From an uncultured Devosia sp. (GTDB lineage: Bacteria > Pseudomonadota > Alphaproteobacteria > Rhizobiales > Devosiaceae), in NCBI RefSeq assembly GCF_913055165.1, contig NZ_CAJXJS010000004.1, positions 52,995-116,994 on the forward strand: DNA of 64,000 nt, read 5' to 3'. The notes under the pieces were generated by a model, which worked only from the letters and a program-made list of their open reading frames with translations, searched no databases and was not told the DNA's origin. This document shows positions 20,024 to 29,800 of this stretch, one piece after another. Each line of letters opens with the position of its first letter. Positions within the stretch are counted from its first letter, which is position 1. The translations under genes were made by a program, and so were the position numbers.

Positions 20024-20872
20024 CTACTTGTGGCAGATCACGCAGCCTGCGGAGGCTTCATCAATACCATAGACGTCGTCGATCGTGGGAGTGTGCGCTC
20101 CAGCCAGCGGGTTTAAGCGCCGCCGAGCCAGCAGACGAGCACGGCGCTGTTCGAATTCCCGTTCAATCTCCTCGACACGGTTGGGGGCGCTGAGCTCCTC
20201 GAGGCCCTCGCCTTGGCTCCAGGTAAAAGGTGAGCCGTGGTCGCGGGCAGTCTTTTCATACCCCTTTGCCTCATCGAACGCTTCGGGGTGCTCGCGCATC
20301 AACCGTACCCATTCGATCTTCTGCTGGAAGAAGCAGAATGTGCAGCCAGATCGTGTGCGCCACCGATAATATTCCGGCTCGCCCAAACCGGCGCTCTCCA
20401 GCGTCTCGATCACGCCAGCCCGATTGATGCCGTCCTCGCGCAGAGGGAAGTGCACCTGCATGTTGCCATGCGTTGCCTGATAGCCCTCGCGGCTGGGTTC
20501 GTCGGCTCGGATGGCCACATAGGAGTGGACGATCACCCCAGCGTCGAGATCGTCGCGCAGCCACTGCTCGAGTGGGCGAAGCTTGAGCTGCCGTGTGCAC
20601 CACCGAGTCTTGGGGGAGGGCAGAAAATGGTTGTACTCTTTGAGCCAGAAGTCGAAATCCCTGTCGGGATTAAGCCTGGTGATCGGTTTGCCCAAGAAGC
20701 CTTCGAGCTTGTCGAGGAACGAATAGACCTCGGCCAGTTCCTTGCCGGTGTCGGTGAAAAAGTATTCGAGATCAAGCTCAGGCCGCGTCTGCCGCATATG
20801 GACCGCAAGCGCAGCACTGTCGCGTCCACCCGAAATTCCAAGGATATGCCGCTCACGCATCGCCGTGGTCAT
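20024..20872 (-). CDS. sspD: SspD: PAPS reductase-like ATP pyrophosphatase for single-strand DNA phosphorothioation
   Basis: The 282-residue product has the PP-loop SGGRDS (14-19) of the ATP-pyrophosphatase/PAPS reductase family. Cysteines at 92 (WCTRQLK), 177 and 180 (SGCTFC) and 277 and 280 (GCVICHK) could hold an iron-sulfur cluster, as in DndC and SspD. It should adenylate the DNA backbone phosphate and pass sulfur from the cysteine desulfurase. Its start overlaps the sspC stop in ATGA, so it is the last gene of a coupled sspA-B-C-D operon. DndC is the near alternative, but the DUF4007 partner and absence of DndB, DndD and DndE point to SspD. Confidence 0.85.
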   Translation of the reverse strand: MTTAMRERHILGISGGRDSAALAVHMRQTRPELDLEYFFTDTGKELAEVYSFLDKLEGFLGKPITRLNPDRDFDFWLKEYNHFLPSPKTRWCTRQLKLRPLEQWLRDDLDAGVIVHSYVAIRADEPSREGYQATHGNMQVHFPLREDGINRAGVIETLESAGLGEPEYYRWRTRSGCTFCFFQQKIEWVRLMREHPEAFDEAKGYEKTARDHGSPFTWSQGEGLEELSAPNRVEEIEREFEQRRARLLARRRLNPLAGAHTPTIDDVYGIDEASAGCVICHK

Positions 20873-23800
20873 GCTGGATCCGTCCCTTTGCCAGAAAGGC
20901 GTTCTACGATGCGCGCGAGCGCCGCAAGCTCGACCGCTGGTCTCATGCCCCTGCCGCGAAGCTGCGCCATCAAGTCATCGGCCGCCTTGTCCGCCGCCAC
21001 AAGTTCCTGCTTGGAGACCTGGAAGGCGTGGAAGAGCGGTTTCTCATTGGGGTCTAGCCCAACCATAACAGATATGGCCTGGGATGTGGGAGAGCGTCCA
21101 CGGACCGCAGCGAATGTTTCTGCTTCGCGAAAGCGCAGGCATAATTTCGCAAGTTCGAACATCGCTTGTTCCTGCTCGCGGTCGGACCAGTTGCGCGGCG
21201 GCTTGTGGACGAGCAGGCTTGCCAAACCCTCGATGTCGCCGCCGCCTCCTTCGAACGCCCCCGCGCGCATGATGAAAGCGTCCACGCGTAGCTCCGCCGA
21301 CACGCCCGACGCGATAGAGGACCGCGGCCCAATGCCCTCAAATGTCTGTGGGTCGACCCCCAGATGCTCCGCCAGGCTCCTACTCAGGCCCGCAAGCATT
21401 TTCGGGTATGCGTACTCAGCCTTGTTGAGTGCAGCTACCACGCTCACCCCGGGATCGGGCTCCCCCTCAAGCGCGGCAGCGAGGTCCGAAAAAAGCAGCG
21501 CTTCCGGATCACTAGCCTTCAGCACAATGTCCCTGACCTTGCGGACCTTCTCGGGCAGCGTCTGAGTGCGCTGCGCCCACAACGGAAGCGCGTGAAAGCG
21601 CTGATATAGAGCCGATGCGACCGGAAGCGCTTTTGCCTCGACGGGGTTTGTGTCGGTTGAAAGAAGAGCAGCAAGCTGCTGGACAAAGGCCTCGTCGCGC
21701 CTGGAGCGCGAGATGCGCCGGAACTCAATAGCCGCAGGGTCCTGGAGAATGCGGTCGACCACGATATCGTCGATGGCGGGTTGGAAAACACCATCGACAT
21801 AAACCGCCACCGCATTGCGGTGCGCCAGCAGATAGCACAACACCAACACCGGCATCACACCTCGCTTGATGCCGTATGGCCGAGCAGCCCACCTGTCGAA
21901 GAGCTCGGATAGGTTCACCCGCTTCTCGCCCAACACGGTCCAAGCAGGCTTCAGCCTGTTTCCTAACGTATCGTCGCCAGGATCGGTGAAACGCCATACT
22001 CCCTTGTCGTCCTGTCGGTGGAGGCCCAAGGGGCGAACGATTGTCAGATACAGCCCCCGCTCAACCGGGTAGTTCGCGATGCCCAGGTCAGCAACATCTG
22101 CCTTCGAAACCATGGCATGCATCAGGGTTCGCAGCCCGGCCATGGCCGCGGAGGAGGGCTTATCCCTGTAGAGCAGCTCCGATTGGATGACGGGCCCCTC
22201 GCTGAACGCGGTCGTTGCCAGTGCTGACGCCAGGACTGTCAACTCACTGCCATCAAGCTTCTTGCCGGCAGCATTCTTGGCGCTATCACCGAATGCCCAC
22301 CATCGGGCCGACGAGAAAGCCTTCAACAAGTCGCTTCGCACGATCTCGGCGATCAGTGCTTTGCGCGCTGATAACTCCCGACGGGCGATACGATCGCCCT
22401 CCAGCTGCGGATGCGTCTCTTCGATGCGATCGAGGGCATATAGGTCCGTCGCATGATCCCTCAGCAAATAGACCTGCTCGCTTGCGGCGACCCCGGCAAT
22501 AACGCCAAGATTCTCCAGTTCGATGCTGAGCTGTTTTGCTGCGACCCTAATCGGCGCCTCAAAGGTGCGCGCGTCGGGAAGCAGCATGATCAAAAGACCG
22601 GCGGATCGCCGTTTCGTCTTGGCCAGCGAGGCCGCAGTTCTTTTGGCCCATGCGGCCGGGCTCTGCGGGCTCTCGTCGGCGAATTGAATAATGACGTCGA
22701 AGGTGCGCAACGCGCCGGTCGCAAAGTAGTGGCTCTTGGCAGCGATCGGCCCGACGCCCAGCCGCGAGGGCAAATCGGCGAGCGCATCGGCGTCTAGCTT
22801 CAGGGCAACTTTGGATATTGCCTCGTCGAGGTCGAAATCGCTGCCGGCGAAAAGTGCATATCCACCGAGGCGCGGCTGCCGGATGAGGATCGCTCGATTG
22901 ACGAGTTCATTGATCGCGGCAGTGACTTGGCGCGCGTTCGCTTCCGGTGCGCAAAGAGAGAGGATGTCGTCCGCTACCGCAAGTCCGGAGCCGTTCCTGA
23001 ATAGCTCGATGACCGCAGCGGCCTTGGCCAGCTTTGCTGTCAGCGGGCCGTATAGCGCAGCTTTCTCGATCGCCTCCAGGGCAAGCGTCATCCGGTTGCT
23101 TTCCGGACCGACGGACAGCGCGCTGCCAAAATTGGCGACCAAGTAGTCCCACAGTTGATCGGGCCCATACCAAGCGTTCTCGCTGGCCTCGGTTCGCGCC
23201 AAGTGTGCCTGAAATCCGTTCGGTTCCGAGGATGATAGAAATCCGAAGACACTGCGCTCGTTTTGGGCGAACCTTTGACGGGATACTGGTCCTAGCAAAA
23301 GCGCCGTGACCGGGTGCAGGGGCCAGGTTTGCGTAAGGATGTCTGTTAGCCCGGCGACATCGACCGGCCGGCGGTGCGATATGGCTTCTGCCGCGAGTCC
23401 GGCGATTTCCTTAGCGCGTGCCGGGGCGTAGTCGCTGCCAATCGCCCGAGCGATGAGTGCCGCGACCTCGTCAGCTTGAGCCACGAACGGCACGTTCTGG
23501 TACCGGCCCTGAACTTTTGCCCATTCGTTCCGACCCGTGCGGCTAAGCCGGTTGGCATACTGCTCAAACGACTGGTGCAGGATGCCCACTATGATGAGCC
23601 TGCCGTCAGAGCGGGCAGCACGCTCCGCGAGATCCTGCAAAATGTGCACGTCACCGGCTGAACTCGTCGCGTGTTCGAGGAACTTGCCGAGCTCGTCGAT
23701 GATGACGAGAAGTCCTCCCTTTTGACGAGCGCGCGCTTCCAGCTCGTCTATGAGCGTTCGTTCATCGCGGGCTGCGTCCAGGGTCGCCGCAGTCCATTGA

Positions 23801-24207
23801 AACTGATCGGCGGCAGTGTCCGCCAAAGCTCCCGCTAGGCTCGTGCGCCGACCGGTCAGGGCGAGCACGTCCCAGGCGCGGCCACGACCGGGAAAAGCCG
23901 ACGAAAACTGTTCCGCCAATTCCGGTCCGACGATCCCCTCGGCGATAGAGCGCTGCTTCTTGTTGCCGGCTACAAGATTGGCAACAAGCAGCGCAGCACA
24001 GGACTTGCCACCCCCGTAAGGACCGGTCCAGGTGAACGCGTACTGCGAGCCCTCGGAGATCCCGGCGAGCATGGCAACGAGCGATTTACGCACGCTTGCC
24101 TGCAACACGTACCCCGTGAGCGGCGGCGTGCCGGTCAGATCGGTGTCGATCCGCGCCGACAGCGCGAAACGGCGTTCGACTTTGACGATATCGGCGAGTT
24201 TGGTCAT
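20869..24207 (-). CDS. sspC: SspC: large P-loop ATPase of the phosphorothioation complex
   Basis: This 1,112-residue protein has a Walker A GPYGGGKS (62-69) and a Walker B LLVIIDELGK (166-175). A long helical remainder includes a winged-helix-like stretch near residues 430-460. SspC is the ATPase of the SspBCD modification complex. The gene overlaps sspB upstream and sspD downstream by four bases each (ATGA). Assignment rests on position between the DUF4007 and PAPS reductase-like genes together with the ATPase motifs. Confidence 0.82.
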   Translation of the reverse strand: MTKLADIVKVERRFALSARIDTDLTGTPPLTGYVLQASVRKSLVAMLAGISEGSQYAFTWTGPYGGGKSCAALLVANLVAGNKKQRSIAEGIVGPELAEQFSSAFPGRGRAWDVLALTGRRTSLAGALADTAADQFQWTAATLDAARDERTLIDELEARARQKGGLLVIIDELGKFLEHATSSAGDVHILQDLAERAARSDGRLIIVGILHQSFEQYANRLSRTGRNEWAKVQGRYQNVPFVAQADEVAALIARAIGSDYAPARAKEIAGLAAEAISHRRPVDVAGLTDILTQTWPLHPVTALLLGPVSRQRFAQNERSVFGFLSSSEPNGFQAHLARTEASENAWYGPDQLWDYLVANFGSALSVGPESNRMTLALEAIEKAALYGPLTAKLAKAAAVIELFRNGSGLAVADDILSLCAPEANARQVTAAINELVNRAILIRQPRLGGYALFAGSDFDLDEAISKVALKLDADALADLPSRLGVGPIAAKSHYFATGALRTFDVIIQFADESPQSPAAWAKRTAASLAKTKRRSAGLLIMLLPDARTFEAPIRVAAKQLSIELENLGVIAGVAASEQVYLLRDHATDLYALDRIEETHPQLEGDRIARRELSARKALIAEIVRSDLLKAFSSARWWAFGDSAKNAAGKKLDGSELTVLASALATTAFSEGPVIQSELLYRDKPSSAAMAGLRTLMHAMVSKADVADLGIANYPVERGLYLTIVRPLGLHRQDDKGVWRFTDPGDDTLGNRLKPAWTVLGEKRVNLSELFDRWAARPYGIKRGVMPVLVLCYLLAHRNAVAVYVDGVFQPAIDDIVVDRILQDPAAIEFRRISRSRRDEAFVQQLAALLSTDTNPVEAKALPVASALYQRFHALPLWAQRTQTLPEKVRKVRDIVLKASDPEALLFSDLAAALEGEPDPGVSVVAALNKAEYAYPKMLAGLSRSLAEHLGVDPQTFEGIGPRSSIASGVSAELRVDAFIMRAGAFEGGGGDIEGLASLLVHKPPRNWSDREQEQAMFELAKLCLRFREAETFAAVRGRSPTSQAISVMVGLDPNEKPLFHAFQVSKQELVAADKAADDLMAQLRGRGMRPAVELAALARIVERLSGKGTDPA

Positions 24208-25139
24208 GCCGCCCTCTGCCGGCGGTAGCCTGCTTGGACCAAGTCGAACTCTTCGATCTCATCGAGTCGGCCGCTTAGCGCGACCTGACGAAGGCCGGCG
24301 GTGTCGGTCCACACCATTTTCCCGCCGGTCGCGTCCCCAATACCCATCAAGCGCGCGACCAGGCTATCCTCATCCAGCTTGAAGATGCGCCCGGGAGAGC
24401 CCGGTTCGTACTGCGCCTGCTCCACCGATATCGTTGGCGACAGCGGGTGATGACGCTCCCAGAACTGCTTTAATACGAGCGCGAATATGCTGTCCTCAAG
24501 CGAAGGTTTCTGCCCGCGGACAAACTCGAGCTGCCCAGTAGACCGATGCTCGCGCAGCAGACCGAGTTCGACCAAGAGCGATTCAGCTGCGTCCTCCCCG
24601 GCATCGGAATGACGGGGCGCATAGCTGCGCACGAACACTTCTACGTCCCGCTTCAAAGTTTCGGCCGTCGCTCGCGCTGTGGCCCGCGCTTCGACGATAG
24701 CTGACATAGCCCTGACCAGATCCTCCCGGGTGAAGGCAATCTGATTGAGCAGGTTGAAGGCGTAATAGAATGTCGTTGCGGCCTGCGGCTCGCTGACCAG
24801 GTGAGCGTGCATCAACCACAGTGTAGACGGATGCTCGAGGTAAGGATCGAGCCCGGTGTCATCCATGAAGATCAAGCGGCCAAGGGCAGTGGGTCGCAGA
24901 TGAGTAGGGCCGTCCTGCAGCACCTTGGTCGCCAGGGCCCAATGGCGCATCGAGAGCGCCATGTTCTTACCCACGCCGAAAGTGGCGATTGCGCTTTGTT
25001 CTTGAAATGTTCTACGATCGACCCCGTCCGGTCCGGACGCGTGGTCGAACGCTTTTTTCAGCCACAGGAGGCGAAGCGAAAACGTCTCGTGACCCGAAAC
25101 GCGAATCGGGGTGGCCGGATCGTAAAGGTCGTTCAACAT
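24204..25139 (-). CDS. sspB: SspB: DUF4007 nickase of the phosphorothioation complex
   Basis: The 311-residue product carries the DUF4007 hallmark SGHETF (15-20), then R23 and WLKK (26-29), and a C-terminal region with TDTAGLRQVAL. In described Ssp systems the DUF4007 protein SspB nicks DNA to allow strand-specific sulfur insertion. It starts 40 bases after sspA and its end overlaps the sspC start in ATGA. It is slightly more basic than its neighbours. Confidence 0.85.
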   Translation of the reverse strand: MLNDLYDPATPIRVSGHETFSLRLLWLKKAFDHASGPDGVDRRTFQEQSAIATFGVGKNMALSMRHWALATKVLQDGPTHLRPTALGRLIFMDDTGLDPYLEHPSTLWLMHAHLVSEPQAATTFYYAFNLLNQIAFTREDLVRAMSAIVEARATARATAETLKRDVEVFVRSYAPRHSDAGEDAAESLLVELGLLREHRSTGQLEFVRGQKPSLEDSIFALVLKQFWERHHPLSPTISVEQAQYEPGSPGRIFKLDEDSLVARLMGIGDATGGKMVWTDTAGLRQVALSGRLDEIEEFDLVQAGYRRQRAA

Positions 25140-25179
25140 GGGAGAGAATGCTACTGGAGACGTCCGCCAGCGGCAATCC

Positions 25180-26313
25180 CTAGCGGACGACTATTTCCGA
25201 CAGCGCGAGCGCCGCATCAGTGGCGTCAGTCTCGGTATTGTAGCGGGAGAAGTACAACCGGACAGTTTCGGTCGCCTCTTGATGAGTAAGCCCCATCGCC
25301 CGAAGCACATGTGAGGCAGTAATCTGACCGCTCGTGCAAGCTGATCCCTCAGAAATCGAGATCCGATCGCCAGATTGTCCTATTATCGACACGGCATCAT
25401 CGCCGGGAAACCTTAGGCTTAAGCTGCCTGGCACCCGTTGTTGCCACGAAACATTTTCGAAGAATCTTACTTGACGGCCGCGCAACTCCTCGAGGAAGAG
25501 TGCCGACAGTGCGGTCGCATGGGCGGCGTCCGCAGCCAGCTGCTGCCTGGAGACCTTGGCCGCTGCACCAAAGCCGACCACGAGCGGGGTGGGTACAGTT
25601 CCAGGACGGAACCCGGCCTCCTGACCGCCACCGAACAGCACCGGCAACGGCCTGAGCTGAGCTGCAGATGATATGAACAGGGCGCCGATGCCCATCGGGC
25701 CGTACATTTTGTGTGCGGACAGGCTGGCAAGGTCGAAATCCGCGCAGTTCATTTCAATCTTGCCTAGACCCTGCGCGGCGTCGACATGTAAGAGCGCCCC
25801 CGCTGCACGCGCGATGCGAATGACTTCCCCGAGCGGTTGGATTGACCCCACCTCGTTGTTGACCGCCATCACCGAAACCAAAAGCGTCTCGGCGCCGACC
25901 AATCGCTCAAGTGCCGGAATGTCGATGATGCCGTTCTTGTCGACCGGCGCCTCAATGACGCGGAAGCCCCATGTGCGGAGCGAGGTTGCGGACGACAACA
26001 CGCTCTTGTGTTCAATGGCTGATACGACGATGTCACGCCGGCCTGTGCCACCTTCGAGCGCGGCGAGGGCGGTCCCTCGTATCGCGATGTTGTTGGCCTC
26101 GGTGGCTCCTGAGGTGAAAACCAGTTCCTGCGGATTCGAGCCGATGAGAGAAGCAACCTCCGCACGCGCGTTCTCGACGGCCTGCGACGCCAACATGCCA
26201 CTCAGGTGAGGCGAGTGTGGATTGCCGACCTGCGCATGCCACCAGGGTGCCATTGCTTCCATGGCCTCTGGTGCCAGCGGTGTTGTGGAGTGACCATCAA
26301 GATAGATCGGCAT
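25180..26313 (-). CDS. sspA: SspA: cysteine desulfurase supplying sulfur
   Basis: This 377-residue NifS/IscS-type enzyme has the PLP Schiff-base K202 in SAHKMYGP, H102 in EHKS and the persulfide-forming C326 in SACTSG. It should take sulfur from cysteine as a persulfide and hand it to SspD. ATG 26313 is chosen because the family N-terminus (MPIYLDGHSTTPL) starts there. It is the first gene of the sspABCD operon; its promoter should lie in the 127-base gap shared with the divergent membrane protein gene. By sequence alone it could be a housekeeping desulfurase, but position makes SspA likely. Confidence 0.88.
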   Translation of the reverse strand: MPIYLDGHSTTPLAPEAMEAMAPWWHAQVGNPHSPHLSGMLASQAVENARAEVASLIGSNPQELVFTSGATEANNIAIRGTALAALEGGTGRRDIVVSAIEHKSVLSSATSLRTWGFRVIEAPVDKNGIIDIPALERLVGAETLLVSVMAVNNEVGSIQPLGEVIRIARAAGALLHVDAAQGLGKIEMNCADFDLASLSAHKMYGPMGIGALFISSAAQLRPLPVLFGGGQEAGFRPGTVPTPLVVGFGAAAKVSRQQLAADAAHATALSALFLEELRGRQVRFFENVSWQQRVPGSLSLRFPGDDAVSIIGQSGDRISISEGSACTSGQITASHVLRAMGLTHQEATETVRLYFSRYNTETDATDAALALSEIVVR

Positions 26314-26440
26314 AGGTGCATATAACTCGAGGGTCTTCAGGCTCAACCTGATCGGAACGGGGAAAATCAGAACGCCGGCCCAGGATCGAGGCCGTGGCAA
26401 TTTGCTGCTAGTCTACATTTCAAACAGGAGATGCGCATCC

Positions 26441-26893
26441 ATGACCGAAGGGCAAGACGTCAGCGTTAGAGAAATCTACAAAGAGCAATACGCTCACTTC
26501 CGAGCCATGAATGATATTCTGTACAAGATCCCGCCGCTTTTCTCCGTGGCGATTGGGGGCTTGTGGTATTTTGCGGCGTCTCAGCTGAAGGGTGACCGGC
26601 TCATCGCCGTCGGGATTTTCCTGTTCGCGGCCATCGTGAGTGTGGCCAGCGTCTTCATTTTGGGTCGCTTTAGCGCCGCATTCAGCCTCTACATCACCAA
26701 TTTGAACCGGCTCGACGGCGAGTACGCGGTCTCGCTCAAGAACAAGAACCAGCGATGGCCCCCGTCAACGGTGAAAATCATCCAGTTCCTGCTGTGGGTT
26801 GCGGCCGCGCTGTCGTTCGCTGGGGCCGTCTATGCGATCTTCCTCTTGTTCAGTCCTCCCTTGCCTACGGTTTTGCCGACTCAGCCGTCCTGA
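26441..26893 (+). CDS. Three-helix membrane protein set against the ssp operons
   Basis: The 150-residue product has membrane segments at about 30-47 (IPPLFSVAIGGLWYFAA), 54-76 (LIAVGIFLFAAIVSVASV) and 108-130 (IIQFLLWVAAALSFAG), a charged N-terminus and a Pro-rich tail. ATG 26441 follows AGGAG with ten bases between. It faces away from sspA and its end overlaps the 3' end of sspH by 13 bases. It is not among the described Ssp proteins I know. A membrane effector, anchor or passenger gene are all possible; I do not recognise the family. Confidence 0.65.
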   Translation: MTEGQDVSVREIYKEQYAHFRAMNDILYKIPPLFSVAIGGLWYFAASQLKGDRLIAVGIFLFAAIVSVASVFILGRFSAAFSLYITNLNRLDGEYAVSLKNKNQRWPPSTVKIIQFLLWVAAALSFAGAVYAIFLLFSPPLPTVLPTQPS

Positions 26894-29800
26894 GCTGCGA
26901 TCGCCGACACGACATCTTCTATGTCTTCGTCTGACAAAAAGGGTGCCTGCGCGAACACAGTCGTCGCTTCGCCGCTCAGCCGCGCTGCGAGGTGACCGAG
27001 CCCGAGCAAGTTTTCTGCACCCTTCGTGCCCAAGGCGATCTCCGAGGTGCCGACACTTGCTACCTTGAGGATGAGGCGGTTGCCCAAATTATCCCGCAAC
27101 TGAACCGGCATCACACCCGCGTCGGGACGTTGCGCGGCGAAGACAAGGTGGATGCCCGCCGCACGCGCCTTCACCCCCAGCCGTGAGACGATGGAGGTGA
27201 CGGCGCTCTTGTAGTCCTCTGTCAGCATCCATTCGGCAAACTCGTCATGGACGAGAAACTTCATCGGCAGCCTCGCTTCTGGAGCGACTTTGACGTTGAA
27301 CGAGCGAATGTCACGCGCGCCGTGTTCTCGGAACAGCTCGTAGCGACGATCCATTTCCACGACGAGGCCCTCCATCATCTCGATGGCCGCCCCTTGATCG
27401 ATGACGATCCCGCCCTTCACATGAGGAAGGCCCTCGATCGCCGAATAATCCACTCCCATCTTGGGATCGATCAGATGGATGTGCACCAAGGCGCTTGGAT
27501 TTGTTGCCGCGATGTCCAGGATCAACGCCTGGATGAGAACCGATTTGCCACTGCCCGTCGCCCCCGCAATAAGCGTGTGCGGGTCATGCTGGGACGCGCC
27601 TGCGAACGGGCCGCCCAGGTTGAGATAGAGAATCTCGCCGTCGAGCTCGCGCAAGCCGAGCAAGAAGCTTGTGTTTAGTCCCGCCGCATTGCGGTTGAGT
27701 GCGCGACGGGCCCAAAGGTCCCACATGGAAACGACCTGCCGCTTCGGCCTTGCGACGCCCACCACGATTTCGCCGGGGAGGGGGGAAACCGAAATCAGTC
27801 GCAAGCCATGTGTCGTGAGCAGCGCCGATTGCTTTGCCTCGATATCTTCAACGCGCAACCGGTCACTCCCCACAAACCGCACCAGTGCTGCATTTGGCGT
27901 CAGCCGCATGCCCGCCACTTTGGCCTGGAGATTGTACCCCATCAGCGCCGTGCGCAGCCGGTTCGCCGTCGCCTCCAACCATTGAACGTCCTCACTCGCT
28001 TGGGTCTCGATTTGTCCCGAGTGACGACTCACCATGTCGGCGAAGGTCTCGTCCGCCTCCGGCCGGGCGGGGGTTGGGCTGCCCGCATCGTCTGTCACCT
28101 TCGCGCTTGCCTCGGCCCGGTGTTCTGCGAGGGGTTCGTTTCCTTTATCAACTACGGGAGCACCTTCGCCGCCTCCGGCGACCGGAGAAGAGGGTCTTGG
28201 CGGAGCCACGTTATCAGGCGGCAGCGGGCCTCGGTCAGATGGAGGTTTGCCGGACGGCCCAGTCGCGTCCTTTGATGTCCAGCGGACTCGTGGTGCTGGG
28301 CAACGGAACTCAGACTCTTCCCAAGGTCTGCGATCGCCAAGCGCGCACCTCACCGGCAGCAGAGACGCGGACGACTCATATGCCCTGATCAGCTGCCGCA
28401 GGCCCTCGCGGGTATAGACCTCCTGCAGGCCACCAACCTCGGACACTTCTTCTTGGTCGCCTATTGCGGCTGAGGCATCGGCAGGCCCCGAGACGAAAAT
28501 GTGGGAGTAGCCCTTAAGATCGATCTCGACCGTGCCGTTTCGAATGCCGTTCCTGACCTCCTCGATCGACAACCCCGGAGTGAGTGCCGACGGCTCATCG
28601 AGGAGAATGTCAGCGAGCCGGGAAAGCCACAGGTCCCGATCTAGCCGTCCTGGATCGCCGAACAATGCGTCCTCGACCCGGCGCATAGTCTGGCGCAGCT
28701 GTTGCGCCGAATGACGCTTTGCCTCCGCTAGCCCCGCGGCGTCCACATACTTCGCTTCCGTCACGATCCCGCGCAGTCGTGGGCGGCCCTTTGAATCCGG
28801 GTCGACGCTGAGGGCAAGGATATCGGCGATGCCTTCCTCGCGCTGCCCCAGCCACTGCGCATAATCATCGAGCAGGAACCATGATGCCGGCCGTTTCGCA
28901 AACTCCTCGGCCACAAGTGCACGGCTGATAACCAATCCTACCAGTTCGCCTGCGGAAACGCCGCGCTTGGCGGCACGAAGAATGATGTCGCCTGAGATCG
29001 CCGTTGCATCAGCGATCATCCGATTTGCAAGAGCTCCGGTACGCTCGTCACCAAGTCCTAAGCTGAGTTGATCCAGCCGTCTGCGAACGAGGACCGGCAA
29101 GACCCGTAGATCGGATGTCGACGACACCACCATGTTGCGGCCATGGGTGCGCTCACGCCGATAACGTATGACCTTCACGCCCTGGGCAGAGAGCTGGCGT
29201 TTATCCAACAGGTCGTCATAGGTCGCGACCCACTCGGCAAGTCCATGGACGTCCTTGAACATCGCCTCGAGGCCGTGGTCCTGCAACGAAATCTGACGAG
29301 CAGGAAGGAAGTGCTCGGTCTCGCGATGCGACTGTTTGCGGATCACGGAGGCCAAGGCGTCCAGATATGCCCAGCCGACCCGCGGTTGACGAGGTGATAC
29401 GAGATAGCTTGTAGCCGTCAGCTGTTCCTCTCCGTCCACCCTGCGATAAGACCACCGTGGCGGCACGTGATCGAGAATAGATGGATCGGCGGCATCGTCG
29501 CGGGGAACAGCGAACCAGGACTCCCGCGCCTGCCGAGAAACAACGTCATGAAGGAAAGCGACGTCGACGCTGCGTTCGTCGGATGCCCGGCGTCCGGCCC
29601 CGCCTTCGAGCATCACCCCTATACGAAGCTTCGACATGAAGTTGAGCGACGTCTCGCTCACCACTATGGCATCCGGGTCGTTGCCCGACTGCTCCAGCAA
29701 GTCTGTGTAGACCTTGTTGAGCTTCGAGCGATCTCGATGCCTCACCAGGACGTTGCAGTGCACTTCGTCCTCGTGAACCGATCCCAACGCGTTCATCGTT

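Noticed and set aside
20024..26313. Assignment of the modification module as DndABCDE
   Set aside because: No DndB, DndD or DndE is present; the DUF4007 gene and the large ATPase match the Ssp order instead.
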